Positions 24,172-36,918 of a stretch of 64,000 bases of DNA are shown piece by piece. Both the position numbers and the translations under genes were made by a program. This stretch comes from Chiua virens (Eukaryota; Basidiomycota; Agaricomycetes; Boletales; Boletaceae), in contig JAHNUO010000005.1 of the NCBI GenBank assembly GCA_019787685.1, positions 2,170,001-2,234,000 of the forward strand. The letters are read 5' to 3'. The notes under the pieces were generated by a model. It had not been told where the DNA came from, did no database searches, and was given only the letters and a program-made list of their open reading frames with translations. How positions within the stretch are numbered: position 1 is the first letter of the stretch; every line of letters starts with the position of its first letter.

Positions 24172-26809
24172 CATGCCTCACATGCAACACTGGGAACGGC
24201 ATTTCCCAATATATTCCTCCCCTTTATCCTGTCTTTTTCCCCGTCAACGACGAGTCATGCTTACCAACTGCACTCGGATCTGTTAGCTGCAGCGAGAGAG
24301 AAAGGTGATCCATGTGCGCAACCATATGTTCTCCCTTACAGTCTGTTGTTGGTTAGTGGCAAGCCAACGTGAGTCATCCTCTTCTGATCGCGATGTCACG
24401 CCTGACGTCACGCGCCGTTCAGTATATCGTTGGATTTTCCGTTTTCTTGAGTGGTTCTCGAGGACCTAATCAGAGGTCAATGACTTTGTACAGTAAGCGT
24501 ACGACGTGCATGCTTGAAGGCGATGCTGATCCGCCTGCCAGACGTTCGCATCTGGCTTGCACGTCTACACAGCTGTATTCTATTTTCTTTCACATCATAT
24601 TCCCATGCACATCCTGGACGACATTCATCTGTATACTCATATTACGCTTCTTTGGTTGATCCTATCACATGCACCCATAGCCTTCTTCTATGCAATCTAC
24701 GATACCTTCCTCTCTACTCACGGACTGCTGCAAACATGATAATGGCCGTTACCCACACGTTGATTTCATTATGTATTATTAACTCGTTCGGGTCCCCACA
24801 TTTGAATGCACCCCCACGACGCACCGCTGTCATTACGGTCGAAACCCACTGCCTCTTGCCTCGTGATGATTTGTTTCCACCGCCGATCAGGCAGCTAGCC
24901 GACTTGCACACCAACTCCATTGACAGTTCGGTTTTAGCGCAGAAACCACCTTTCACTCACTCACTCTTCACAGTTTCACTTTACAATATCAATGCCCTCC
25001 GTGGGACTCCGTCGGGGCAGGACTCACAGGAGGTAAAGGACCACATGGTACTACCAATACGTGCGTCACTGGCAAAGAGCAGCGCGGCCTACCGTCCAGA
25101 AAAGGGAGCATGTCGTATCGGTTATTGTTATTTCGGAGTGCGAGAATCTGATCATACCAATAGACGAGACGCTTCTCGATGGCTAGCATCTACATAGAGG
25201 TTTATCCGGCGGTCATCATGACGAAACGGTGAGCAGTCCTAAACCTCCGATATGCTGGACCCATCGACTGACACGCGAACACTTGTCACGGCAACGTATG
25301 AATTCAAGCCATACTTACGCGGCAACTCCAAGGAACTGTGCAAGACAGTTTCAAGTTGGAAGATGGTGGGCTTCGACGTATTTTTCTTTCTTTGGCCCCC
25401 CGAAGTTCGGAATCAACACTGGCGCTAGATCACACCTAAGGTGAGTCGGAGCCACTGGTCTATGTGGTTCAGGAGATGGACGATCACCAAGGCAAAGTCT
25501 GGCCATAACGATGGCATGTATGGAACAATGGGATCTATGAGACCCGTTCACCCCCCAGCTGTCAATGACGAACTTGATAGGATCTCCGCGGTTCACGAGC
25601 ACTGTAATCTTGGCCTATTAGCGGCGGCTCGATCAGGAAGTATTCTTTGGACCCTAGTCGTATTGAATAGTACGTACAAACAATGAGCTGTGCCGATGTT
25701 CGGAATTGACACTGAACGCTAACCACAAGGTGAGGCAAAGCGAGTCGGAGCCACTTGTCTATGAAAATGTTTAGGAAATGGACAGTCAACAAGGGAAAGT
25801 TTGGCCATAACCGTGACGAAGGTATGTATGAGACAACGAGACTCGCACTACCCAGCTGACGAATTTATTACTAAGATACTCCGCAGTTCACGACTACTGG
25901 TAATCTCGGCAAAGCGTCCAGATACTGAATTGCATACACCACATATGTATCATAATGGTCATAATGGTCATCAGGCCCTTGGAGTCCGAGGGTCGCATCA
26001 ATTCAGTGTCATAATGTGCATCATGACTTCAACTCGCAGGGTCCAAGAACCACTGCAACAAAATGAATACCGTGGGCTCACTAGTATAATTCGTAAGCTG
26101 GGCAGAGGAATTACCAATACCTTCTTCCCATCGCTCGCCTTGCAACTAATTGTCTCAGGTCTCAGTTCAAATCCATCAGAAGCATGGCTTCTACTCTACA
26201 GCCTTGCATCTCGTCCCTTCACATCAGGAAAATGCTCACCGCATAAATAATGTATAACTGTGCATAATAATGAGGTTTATGAGAATTATGCATAAAATGC
26301 ACAGGTCCCTATAAAAGCCTGCATGTGGTATGTGCGTTATATGTATGTTTGAGTATGTAGACTGCGGATTATGCTCGAGTATGTAGACTATGTGGGTTAT
26401 AGAGACTGATGGATAATGTTCGACCATTATATTTCGCATTGGCCAGTGATACAATATGAGTAAATATGGCGGGATGGGTAGAAAATGATCAGAAACTAGT
26501 GAAGGAATGGTAACTTGAAAGATGGCCGCGAAATCTTGGAGTGGGGGATTAGAAAGACATTAGAATGAATGTAGGGAGTGATACAAGGAAACCCATTAAA
26601 CGTGCATATGAAATCATGGATCAAACCTGCGAACTCAAATGACTCTTTTCATGAGTGCGCTCAACATGGAGTGGCATCAATCCACATCCATGCTCATGAT
26701 ATCAGCCTTTCTCAACACATGTGATTTGTCCTTCTTCCGAGCTGACGCAGTACTTATCCCTCTAGAATAGTGTGGTGAGTCTTGGACTTGTGGATCATCA
26801 TGTGAGTAA
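24172..26809. other. Non-coding stretch with a degenerate tandem duplication
   Basis: About 2.6 kb between the Ser/Pro-rich gene and the DUF6532-like gene. It contains the 25.4-25.9 kb duplication listed separately, and an AT-rich zone at 26260-26460 with repeated GAGTATGTAGACT. The left end of the Plavaka element should lie in the last few hundred bases, but I could not identify its terminal repeat. Confidence 0.4.
25405..25910 (+). repeat. Degenerate tandem duplication, two units about 294 bp apart
   Basis: The series CGGAAT..ACACTG, GAGTCGGAGCCACT.GTCTATG, GGA.ATGGAC, GGCCATAAC and CCGC.GTTCACGA occurs in the same order at 25409-25617 and again at 25702-25910. Units are imperfect, with small indels, and encode nothing recognisable. 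Confidence 0.65.
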
Positions 26810-29091
26810 CTACAGTGAGATGACACTGGCATACTTGGAAAGTTCATTGAACATCCGAGCTGTCAATGTGTGGTAACCAGGGGGATTTTGAGACTTGATT
26901 TCTTGAAGTAGGTTGAGAAGCTCCTGGTAGACGTCATGAGCCATGTCATGGGAGAACTCGATGTCCTGCTCTCCCCCAGTCTCATACTTGGAGATGCTCG
27001 TGTACATCTGTATTTGTCAGAATTCACAATCCAAGTCCGAAATTCCGAATCAAAATACATAGTAGCAGACATGACTAGCGATCAGACATACCACAGCACA
27101 GACTAAGGCGAGCATCACCATTGGCACCTTGGGCTCATTTGGCCGGCTTGGGAGTGAAGAAATAAAAATATCTTGATGACGAAGATAATGACAAGATTGA
27201 CCGAAGAAAAAGAGCGCGTCGAGTACTGGAATTATTGCTGGGTGGGAGAACAGCTTGTTAGCCTGATATTTCTTGACCTGTTTGATATCGGATGCACATC
27301 AGTAATATCAGTAACTCGAATCTAACTGGCAATTTGAATGATACACTACCTGTGGGTTTGGATCATAGGGATAAACGAACATGAGATCATTTGATAGCCA
27401 TTCCACCATAGCTTTAATCACCATCCGAGGAGGGGCCATGGTGGTGGTTCCATCAGGATTTATCTTGCTAGTGAAACCATACACGGTCGGGACCATGGCA
27501 TCAGTCTTTTTCTTGATACTATGGTGTTCGTTTGAGATGCATTGTGATACCTGATAACATAACCCAGCATTAGAAATCATGCTGTTTCGGACTCGACCAC
27601 CAACACAGCAGTGGCAGTGTGCAAGATGATAGTACATGATCTCACCATTGACGAGAGATCCTTTCTGTATTTCTGATCAGTCATAATTTGCTGTGCCATT
27701 GCCAGTAATGAGTATTTCTTTGCGGCTTCCACCAGTGCATTTTGGCATATCATAGCACGGTCAACTGAACTTGGCAAGCCATTGACCGTGAGAAGATGCT
27801 TTTCAGCCAGCCGAATAGCCGCTCGAACAACGTTCTGCACCATCTGATTCTGTACGAGCAATGAAAGGTTTGCACTTCATCCTTTGGGGTAAACAAGATC
27901 AGGTACAGTCGTAGTGACCAAAGTCTGAGCACTCATCCCAACAGGCTCTGGGTCACAGTCTGGGCTGAGGCTTGGACTCTGGCCTGGAGTCTGGGTCATG
28001 ATAGACCATCCTTGAATAGATGTAGTTAGCACTGCCAGTGAGGTTGAGGTTACCATACCTGTTGAAGTTGCTTGCGACACACCAGTGACACCAACAGGCC
28101 CAGGCTGTCCAGGACCAGTGGACCATTGAGGTTGCTAAAAGTTGGACACAGTGAGATTCACGTAGTGCCGCTGGTCATGGTAGCAAAGGAGAGCAAGTTA
28201 CCTCATCAAGACGTTGAGCATCACATTGTCTCAACCTCCTGCGGCTGTTGTGAACCTGAGTCTGAGATTGCATTGCAGCTGGAGGTTCAGACTCTGCTGC
28301 CATGATGCAGCCTGTGCCACTGGTGACCTGCGAGTTAGATGTTCTCTGAGTCACAACAGTGGGGTCTTTCTGCAAGTAAGTTGTGTGGCAGCCCATGCCA
28401 GTGGTCCATGTTGGGGCCTATGCAATTTAAATTTATGAGTAAGCATTGTTCTAAGTGTACAAGAAGTAAACTCACCTTGATTGCAATTCGACCTGCAATA
28501 ACTCCTATGGGCTTGTTATCTGAGTCTGACGGAACCATCATGATATCACTGCCTTCTGCATCAGAATCACCATGACTGTGATCATCACCATCTTCCAAAA
28601 TAGAATGGTGGTCTTCAGGCTGGTCCTCGACAGCCTGAGTAGTCACATGACCAGGCATGGCCTGATTCACAGTCTCTGATTGTGGAAGTTGGGCCAGTCC
28701 ACCACTACTCGGATGCTCAATGGCAGCTACGAATCATTGTCAATGATAATGCAGGGAAAATGGCATAGAACACACTAGCACCAGCGTGTTTCTTGGTCTT
28801 GGGGCACTTTCCTTTGGGTAGCTGAGCCTGTACTTCGATTGGTATTGCTGAACCAGCATGCTTCCGAGTCCAACCACAAGTTAAATGCTGGGAAGAATCT
28901 TGACTTTTGGGCAGAATACCACCTGCCAGTGTGCCGGTACTTGAAACCGGTAGACTCAGAGGTACTGTGGTCTCTGGTGCCATAGGTGACCTGGCCATAC
29001 CGGTGGCAGCCACTGTGGGGGCACTGACAGGTGCCGTCCCTGCTGAGTTTTTGGTTTTTGACCGTGTACTGCGACGGGTTGGTGCTGACAT
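26810..29091 (-). CDS. DUF6532-like protein, divergent partner of the Plavaka transposase
   Basis: Multi-exon gene read from 29091. The N-terminus is basic (MSAPTRRSTRSKTKNSAGTA), followed by a low-complexity Thr/Gln/Ser region with an acidic patch (DGDDHSHGDSDAEGSD). Around 27870 a helical domain begins: VQNVVRAAIRLAEKHLLTVN, MICQNALVEAAKKY, then TVYGFTSKINPDGT, KKYQANKLFSHPAIIPVLDA and KVPMVMLALVCAVMYTSISK, ending YASVISL. This series fits the DUF6532 domain of unknown function, common in agaricomycete genomes and often near transposons. Introns near 28785-28730, 28475-28418 and 28200-28134 join in frame; those between 27650 and 27000 are less exact. The head-to-head position suggests it is carried by the element. 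Its role is unknown. Confidence 0.65.
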
Positions 29092-29366
29092 AGTCCAAGT
29101 CTCAGACTCTCAGAGGAAGTCTCAGGAAGGTCTGAAGGAAGTAAACAGTGTGAGGAATGTAGCAGTAGCATGAAAGAAAAGAAAAAGACATACAGTATTT
29201 GGGATAGAAGGATACTCAAGTTTGTGAAGGAAGGACAAATTTGAAGTGGCGGAATGGACTTGATTTGAAGGCTGGGAAAATCCAAAATTTGTGCCATTAG
29301 CTACAAACTAACACTGGCACATGAAATGTGAAAATAGCACACTAACCTCTTTCATTTCACATACAA

Positions 29367-32300
29367 ATGCCCACTTGCACAGGCTGCTTCAGTCATTTTT
29401 CTTCGAGCACATCACTCTCAAGCCACCTGACCCAAACTCAGAATGAAGCATGTATCTTAGCATGTAACTCACTGGCACTGCAAAGTTCTATCAGTCTCAT
29501 GACCCGGCCAGATGCTATCCAAGTTAATGACACACAAACCCAGGCCTTTGGCATATCTCACACCTCTGGGTCCAGTGGCAGGATCAACGGAACTGGTGGT
29601 TTCAGATCATTTGGGGTCATGGCAGCCACTGGCACCAGTGAGGAGCTGTGCGACGATGGCGACAAGTCAGATCATGATGGTGGTAGCACCGCCAGCGAAG
29701 ACAACATCCAAGATCTCCTTGACTTTGAGGATGGCTGGGAGGCTCCACACCCAGATCTACCAGACGAATCTGAGATGCCAGTGGACTTGGACACGGAGAT
29801 GACAAACCCTTTGGAGGAAGACTCAGACGTCAACTCAGGTGCAAATGAAAGGACCAATCACCATACTCACACAACCTCACAGCAAACGCAGGGCAAGGAG
29901 ACATTTATTGATCGGTATCCTGGTGATACAGCAGGCCATCCTACACCCAAGTCTGCCGGTGCTCCACTTCTGCCCAATGCAAATCGTTGCTATGCCGAAC
30001 AGCTTGAGGGCCAAATGGGTGGTGCTGGTCAGTGCCCCTACTGGCCATTTACTTCGCAGCTGGACTGGGAAGTTGCTCACTGGGCAAAGATGCGTGGACC
30101 AGGATCCACGGCGGTATCAGAACTTCTCAGCATCAATGGTGTTAGTTTGACAGATTCCAATCAGTGTAAATTTACTCACAAACTTTGTTTACGTTCATCA
30201 AACTCAGCTTGCGAGCCAAATCGGTCTCTCTTACACCAACTCACATGAGCTCAATAAGATCATTGATGAGAGGATCCCCCCCACACAACCCTGGTTTTGG
30301 CGTGAAGAGATCGTCGTTGCAGGAGAAGCTTTTGACGTATATATCCGTGATATCCTTGAATGCGTCAGGTCACTGTTTGGAGATCCTGAGTTCACACCAC
30401 ACCTTTTGCTTCACGGTGACCCAGAACGCCATTTTACGGATTCAACGAAACAGGAAAAGGCCTACTTGGATATGAATACCGGAACATGGTGGTGGGAGAC
30501 ACAGGTACAATCCACTTACCACCCTTGTATTGTCCATCGCATTGATTTCCAAGTTGTTGATCACTGTAGGAAAAAATTGAGTCAACAAAACCGGGCGCAA
30601 CCATTGTCCCCATCATTATCTCATCCGACAAGACTCAACTTACGACGTTTCGAAACAAGTGCGCCTATCCTGTATACATGACCATTGGAAATCTGCCAAA
30701 AGATATAAGAAGAAAGCCCTCCCGGCGAGGGCAAATATTGATCGCGTACCTGCCAGTGACTCGCCTTGAACATGTTACAAACCAGGCGGCACGTTGAAGG
30801 ATGCTTTCAAACCTTTTTCATGCTTGCATGAGTCATGTCCTTGAACCGTTGAAAACCGCAGGGGAGGAAGGAGTGCCAATGACGAGTGGTGATGGAGTCA
30901 TTCGAAGGGTCCATCCTGTCTTTGCAGTGTTTGTTGGCGACTATCCTGAACAAGTTCTTGTTTGTTGTTGCAAGACCGGCGATTGCCCGAAATGTATCCT
31001 CAAACAGGACGAGATTGGCGAGTCCGATGTTCCTGGTCCCCTTCACGACCTTGAATCCATCCTTTCTGCACTTGGGAAGTTGGATACTAGTGGCCCCCTT
31101 GCGTTTGCGCAAGCCTGCCAGGAAGCAGGTATCAAGCCTGTTATCCGCCCGTTTTGGCAGGACTTACCGTACGTCAACATTTACCTCTCAATCACACCCG
31201 ACATCCTCCACCAGCTCTACCAAGGTGTAATGAAGCACCTTATTGCTTGGATCAAGACCATCTATGGCTCTGCTCAGCTGGATGCCCGGTGCCGTCGGCT
31301 CCCTCCTAATCATGGTGTCCATCTCTTTACCAATGGAATCTCAAAGCTCTATCGGGTCAGCGGCAAGGAACACGCTGACATATGCCGCATCTTACCTGGG
31401 TTAATCTTTGGTATTCCGCTTCGAAATGGCTTCCTGTCACAACGCCTCACTCGTGCGGTTCGGGCACTACTCAATTTCCTTTACTTGGCACAATATCCCA
31501 TGCATACGTCAGCAACGTTGGCCCTTCTCCGAGACACGCTGAAGCGTTTTCATGACAACAAGAAGATTTTTGTTGACCTTGGCGTGCGATCACATCTTAA
31601 ACTTCCAAAGCTTCACTCGCTGAACCACTATGTTGACTCAATTGAGCTCTTTGGCACGACGGACAACTATGATACCCAATATTCCGAACGGCTCCACATC
31701 GACTTCACGAAGGACGCTTACCGTGCAACAAATCGCAAGGACGAATTCCCACAGATGATGCTCTGGTTAGAACGGAAGGAGAAGGTTCAACGACATGAAG
31801 CATATATTGCCTGGATATTAGGTGGTCGTCCCTCACCTAAATTGACACTTCTAGCAGCTCGTGAGGGTCTTTCTGTTCCCACAGGCATGTCTACTACCGG
31901 TAGTACTCAGGAAGAATCCCATTTTCATATCGCCAAAACCCCGTCTGTGAGGGCCGTCTCATTCAGCTCATTGGTAGCGGACTATGGCGCAACATACTTT
32001 CGAGACACACTCGCTCGGTACATTGTTAGCCATCGTGATCCTTCACTTTCCCGTCTCGAAGTAGAGAGACAGTCAGCAAAGATCTATTTTCGCTTTTCAT
32101 CAGTTCAGGTATTCCATAAGATCAAATTCTCCATCCAGGATCCATCATCACCACTAGACTCGAGCATCCCAGATGTCGCTCACATCAAGCCGGCATCAAA
32201 AGACAGACGAGGACAGATAGCACCTGGCCGATTTGATACGGTTTTGGTTCATCACGGTAACCATGAACACACGCCACTGATTGGGGCACATAGTAAGCTT

Positions 32301-32707
32301 CAAACTACGGTTTTCATTCACTCTGACTCCAAGCAATACTGATGTTGGTGCTAGATTATCAGGTTGCACAACTTCGTGCTGTATTCCAAATCCGAAAGAA
32401 AGACATGGCCATGCTGTTTCCGGCAACGACAAAGCAACCTGATTACCTCGCTTACGTTGAATGGTTCACACCATTTGGACAAATGGATCCGAATATTCGA
32501 TTATACCACGTTTCCCGCTCTGTCCGGCAGGGAAGGCGACTCGCAAGTGTGATTGATGTCGAGAAGATATGCCGTAGTTGTCATCTCTTTCCTAACTTTG
32601 GGCCAGTAGTTCCTCATGAATGGAAAAGTAGTAATGTCCTTGATCTTGCGCCTTCATTTCTAGTTAATCCATTTGTCGATCGGAATAGCTACATGACGAT
32701 AGTGTAG
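29367..32707 (+). pseudogene. Plavaka transposase with one in-frame stop
   Basis: Transposase of the Plavaka group (CACTA-related). It opens with a zinc-finger-like MPTCTGCFSHFSSSTSLSSH, then an acidic region and CPYWPFTSQLDWEVAHWAK. After an intron (about 30140-30208) it continues LASQIGLSYTNSHELNKIID, REEIVVAGEAFDVYIRDI and WWWETQ. Another intron leads to PVYMTIGNLPKDIRRKPSRR. At 30795-30797 a TGA interrupts the frame between QAAR and RMLSNLFHACMSHV, where the family normally continues. The long frame 30801-32342 follows (ITPDILHQLYQGVMKHLIAW, DNYDTQYSERLHIDFTKDAY). A last intron ending at about 32356 leads to YVEWFTPFG and the stop at 32707. No other lesion seen, so the copy is young or only just inactivated. 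Confidence 0.85.
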
Positions 32708-32873
32708 ATTTTCCTAATTAACTACCTTCACAACCACTCAGAAGTAAATGGACACACGGATTAGCCATAAATATGTAGCACTATACTATAGTATATGTTA
32801 TTATGACTACTACGCATACTTTATATGTCGTTATGTATAACATAGTACCGATTATGGCCCGAGCTTTTTCCTG

Positions 32874-34592
32874 ATGCAGCAATACAACTATCTGTCTCGT
32901 ATGCTCGCTCCCGCTCGTTTTAATGAGTCTTATATATTCCTCATAGTCGCATTGCTCACCGCTGTAGGATATGATTACGGTGAGCCATTTATCATGTTCC
33001 AATAGGATCCATGAACTTATTCGTTGTCCGAAGTCCTTGTATTCCCACAAGAGGTACCACCAACACCTCTGTCATGCATGGAAGGATTCACTTTCTTGAC
33101 ATCACTGAATGAAGATAAAGTACATGTGGGTCAGTCCGCAGTCGTTTCCGAGATGGACACATGACTGATAAGATCGCAGAACCACCCAGGATCAACGTTA
33201 TATATTTTTATATGTACCGAATCCCAATCCACTAAGACGCTGACTAAAAAGGATCTCATAGGTTCGGTATTGTGGCCTATTGGACATAATGTGAGCTTAT
33301 GCCCGTTGTAATGTACATATACTGAATTCTGACCTCGAGTGTCCATCAGACTCATTGCCCTGAGTAAGACGTTTGACACAAAATATGATTTTTATCTCGC
33401 AATTTGACCTTGCTAAAGTGCAGAGTAGCTTACTACTTGGTCCTACAACGGTATATTCCCTCGATATCAATCATCATTGTATGTGCTGACGTGGACTGTG
33501 CACTCGTAGGCATCACGGTACGTACTAGTATTAGTCGACCTCATCGATACTTTGAAGTACGTCTGATATCTATCCAACAGTTGTGAGCAGTTCCCGAAAC
33601 GTTCTGCTTTCATTCCGTTCACCAGCATCTCAAGGCCAAATATTTCAAGATCTCGAGGGTTGGACATACTTTATTTTCATCAGCGCAGCGGATCGTGAGT
33701 GGTTGTGTCTCGGATCAAAAAATGGAATCGAAGACAGTGATGTCAGTGACAATGATTCTGCGCATATGGGCGTTGTATAATCGATCGAAACTGGTCCTTG
33801 GCACGTTTCTTACTTTGTTTTCCACTGAAATCATCTCCGTAATTGTGGATGTTGCGATCTACAGCGATCCGAACATTACACGATGTATGTACAAGTTGCC
33901 ACCTTGGTATGTGTATGCTACATCTGCTAACCCAACGGTCTCGGTTAGCTTCCACCATTCAATCACTGGAGCATTCAGTTTGCACGCAGCCGACACTCAT
34001 ATCCCCCATCTTTTCAGAAGTGACTGTCACTTTACAAATCACTTTTTCCGTGGCATTGTGTGTGTATGGTCTTCCAGTTCGTCAAGCAGTCCCTTCAAAT
34101 GTACCATGTGACGAAGCAGTGGCAACTCAACCAGTACATCAACTTACTCGTACGGCAGGGCGTCTTCTATTTTTTTGCGTGCGTCCTGTGCTCACATCTC
34201 TCCTCTACGCCAACGTCAGCGCGCCTCGAACTCACAGCATTTTTCCCTTGCAGCTTTGGGTGTTCACATGCGTGCTGGTAGTGGCCGTGTTCACTCTGCC
34301 TCCTCGATTTATCGTAAGTATACGGGCAATGTATGCCCGTGATGTACAAGGTAGACGGGGCAGTGGGATCGACACTGGGTTTGGCTCGTCCAAACTATCC
34401 ACCCCGGAAAACATCGCTGGACAGATGACGTTGGCTGCTGGTCTGGGTGTAGAGAGCGAGGTCGTGGACAACGTCGAGCCGGATGGTGGACGGAACGACT
34501 CAGAAGGGCCGGAAAACGATGCGGCGCACAACGGCGGTGGGAGAGACATCGAGGAGGTCCCGAGGGCGTTGCGTCGTCTTAACCAGGGGTAG
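32874..34592 (+). CDS. DUF6533-type multi-pass membrane protein, copy B
   Basis: Paralogue of copies A and C-F. The first recognisable codons are MQQYNYLS at 32874, then an intron and VALLTAVGYDY. The other copies start about ten residues earlier, so B has a shortened N-terminus or a one-base lesion: a frame ATG GCC CGA GCT at 32854 would join if one base were present near 32871. Later pieces: VRYCGLLDI, YYLVLQRYIPSISIIIV, GQIFQDLEGWTYFIFISAAD, then an intron and TMILRIWALYNRSKLVLGTF, VDVAIYSDPN, FVKQSLQMYHVTKQWQLNQY, and the tail PPRFIVSIRAMYARDVQGRR. The C-terminus is long and acidic. It lies immediately downstream of the Plavaka transposase on the same strand. Confidence 0.7.
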
Positions 34593-36430
34593 ACGGTCAA
34601 GGAGTTCCGTACATCCCCGTGTAATGTTTTCTACAGCGTCCGCACGTTTGCGCTTCAGTTGAGAATACGAGTGGTTCTTGAACACCAGAGGCATACAAGG
34701 CAGGCCGCATACGGGAAGTGCAGATTCTAACCTATCCGTTTTCTCACCCTAGCGGCGTCACGGGCTTGTTGCTCCTTCTGCAAGCAAGATAAGGACAGAC
34801 TCATAGAGGAAGAATCCAGGTTTGATTCACCTTCTAGTGACTAGGGAATCTGCATACGTGAAGCTTAACGGAATGCCAGTTGTATACTTTACGCAGCGTG
34901 CCATTCTGTGCACGCTATATACACTCCACAACATCCTTTGGAGGGCAGAAAGGGCAGAAACGACCATCTACCAATCCAAGGGTCTGCCTACGGGAGCAGT
35001 TTCAGTAGTCGTACCTAATCGAAGTCAGTCAGAGCGAACGAAGGGAGGTGCAAAGCTGAATACTCGCATGGTTAACATCATGGGCTGTGCAGGACTTTCT
35101 TCCCCCGGCCGGTGGGGCAGGGGTACTTAATAAGTCGCTCTGCAAGTTGTTTGAACCAGTACATCAAAAGAACTCTGTGAGAATAGGAAAGCATGAATAC
35201 CACCTTTTCCAACGAGAAGTACTTCATGTATCCATAATTCGTGCAAGACGACTCGGACACGATAAACCGGTATGGCTTGATTTTAGGTCCACCAAACCCA
35301 CGTAGCTGGAACATCGCCTTGTCACTGCATAAAAAACAGGAGTGATTACATATAACTTTACTTGATAACAATTTCGTTGTCGTTCGTCGTGACGCTCATG
35401 GTGTCAGTGTTCTCCGACGGGCGAATAACACGACTGGTACCTTGATAGGCGAATAATGGCAGAGGAGGAACATTGTTCGTTCTCCAAAAGTGTCAGAAAT
35501 GTGATGGAATGACTGGTATTGGCAGAATGAAGTTTCGTCATTACCTACCTTTAGGCAAGTTCAAGGTTCGAATCTCAAAGGGAGTCCCAATAGAACCGTG
35601 CCACAATGATTCCGATGTTGGCAGCGTGCAGGTCGGACTAAGCACAGCCACAATGTAGCAGAATTGCGACTACGTGTCGAGTGAGTCATTCCGTGACCTC
35701 ACCCTTCCTTGGATCTCTAGTACGACGGTGTGCCGGGATGCGTGCCGCTCCCGCCATCGCAGCTCACTGTACCGTTCGGGATCGGAAGGCGTGAAAACCA
35801 GTTTCAATAAAAGTACTTCATTTATCCATAATTCGTGCAGGACAACAGTAACCCGGTATGGTTTGATTTTAGGTCCACCGAACCCATGTAGCTGAAATAT
35901 CGCCTTGCCACTGTACTTGATATCAATTTTGTTATCGCTCGTTCAAGTTATGACACTCAGGTTGCCAATGTGCTCCAATGGGCGAATAACGGCCTCGGGA
36001 TGTATTACATAATAGGCTAAAAATAGCCGAGGGGGATCTCCAAAATTGCGAAAAATGTGATGCGGACGACCGGTCTCTGATTCAAAGTGAAATTTCGTAC
36101 TGCTGAGCGCTGGCGCTGAGTACTGAGTGAGTTCCAACTTGAACATATGTGCAGTATGGTGCCACAATGATTCTTGTGGAGGAAGGAACACAGCCACAGA
36201 ATTCAGTAAGTTCCTGCTGCCCGATGTCATGCCGTTGACGTGTCGCGCTCATTCCTTGACCTCACAACCTCGCAGTACTACCCATCACCCAGATATCAAA
36301 TACCCTTTTTCTGCGTCTTGCAGCCATTGACGCTTCTTCCCTGAGACCTCGAGCTCGAGTGTTCCGAGACGCGTGCAATCCGCCCTTGAATCGCATGTTG
36401 TCCCTACTACCGTTCGGGGTCTTGAAAAAA
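34593..36430. repeat. Non-coding stretch containing an imperfect tandem duplication of about 600-630 bp
   Basis: Unit 1 (about 35199-35800) and unit 2 (about 35800-36430) share, in order: AGTACTTCAT.TATCCATAAT (35217 and 35815), TTTTAGGTCCACC, GGGCGAATAAC, GTGCCACAATGATTC, CCTTGACCTCAC-like text, a CCG.GA.GCGTGC motif and TACCGTTCGGG. Offsets grow from about 598 to 632 because of indels. No ORF is conserved between units. The stretch 34593-35198 before it holds no recognisable gene. Confidence 0.6.
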
Positions 36431-36918
36431 GCGCTATGCGATTGCTCGCACTTTCTCGTTCTCCTTCCGTGCCATGACACACCCGTAACGAGCTTTTTTT
36501 CAAAGCCAGCTTCTTCTCGAATGTACTGCCGTGTCTTAATCCAAGCGTTTGGGACTTTAATTGATGGGACCTACCAAGTCACTCTCATACCTGACGAAAA
36601 TATGAAGTGAACTTCTCAGAATAGCATGCGAGCACCGAGCGGGTCCTGGATCCTGGTTGCTGTTGTGGCCGGCCACAAGGTTCGCCAATGTAACTCGTTT
36701 GTTACCTCGGGATCTGTGTAAGTTGTGGTCTCCATTCAGTGGCCGCTGCTGTATTAACTTCTTATGGCCGACTATGTAATATCTCGGTCGATTGGATGGT
36801 CTTAATAACAATCCCGAGCTATCAACCAACGCCTCTGTTTTTGTCAATGGCAACACTGCCACTCAGCGCTATCATGCTGTACATGGGACCCCCAATTATC
36901 ATGCACTATCTGAGAGGA

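Larger units (their letters stand above)
26810..32707 (+). mobile_element. Plavaka-type DNA transposon with divergent accessory gene
   Basis: A plus-strand Plavaka transposase (29367-32707) and a minus-strand DUF6532-like gene (29091-26810) diverge from a 275-bp gap. I treat them as one element because of this head-to-head arrangement. The outer limits are unknown: no terminal inverted repeats or target duplication were found by eye, so these coordinates cover only the coding span. DUF6533 gene B starts only 166 bp after the transposase stop, so the right end must lie in 32708-32873 or the element has no intact right arm. Confidence 0.6.

Noticed and set aside
32708..32873. Right terminal inverted repeat of the Plavaka element
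   Set aside because: AT-rich palindromic text (CTATACTATAGTATAT) is present, but nothing matches an inverted partner in 26240-26810, so no TIR is claimed.
35565..35575. B-box-like GGTTCGAATCT suggesting a tRNA gene
   Set aside because: No A box at the right distance upstream, no foldable acceptor or anticodon arms, and the motif is not kept in the second tandem unit.
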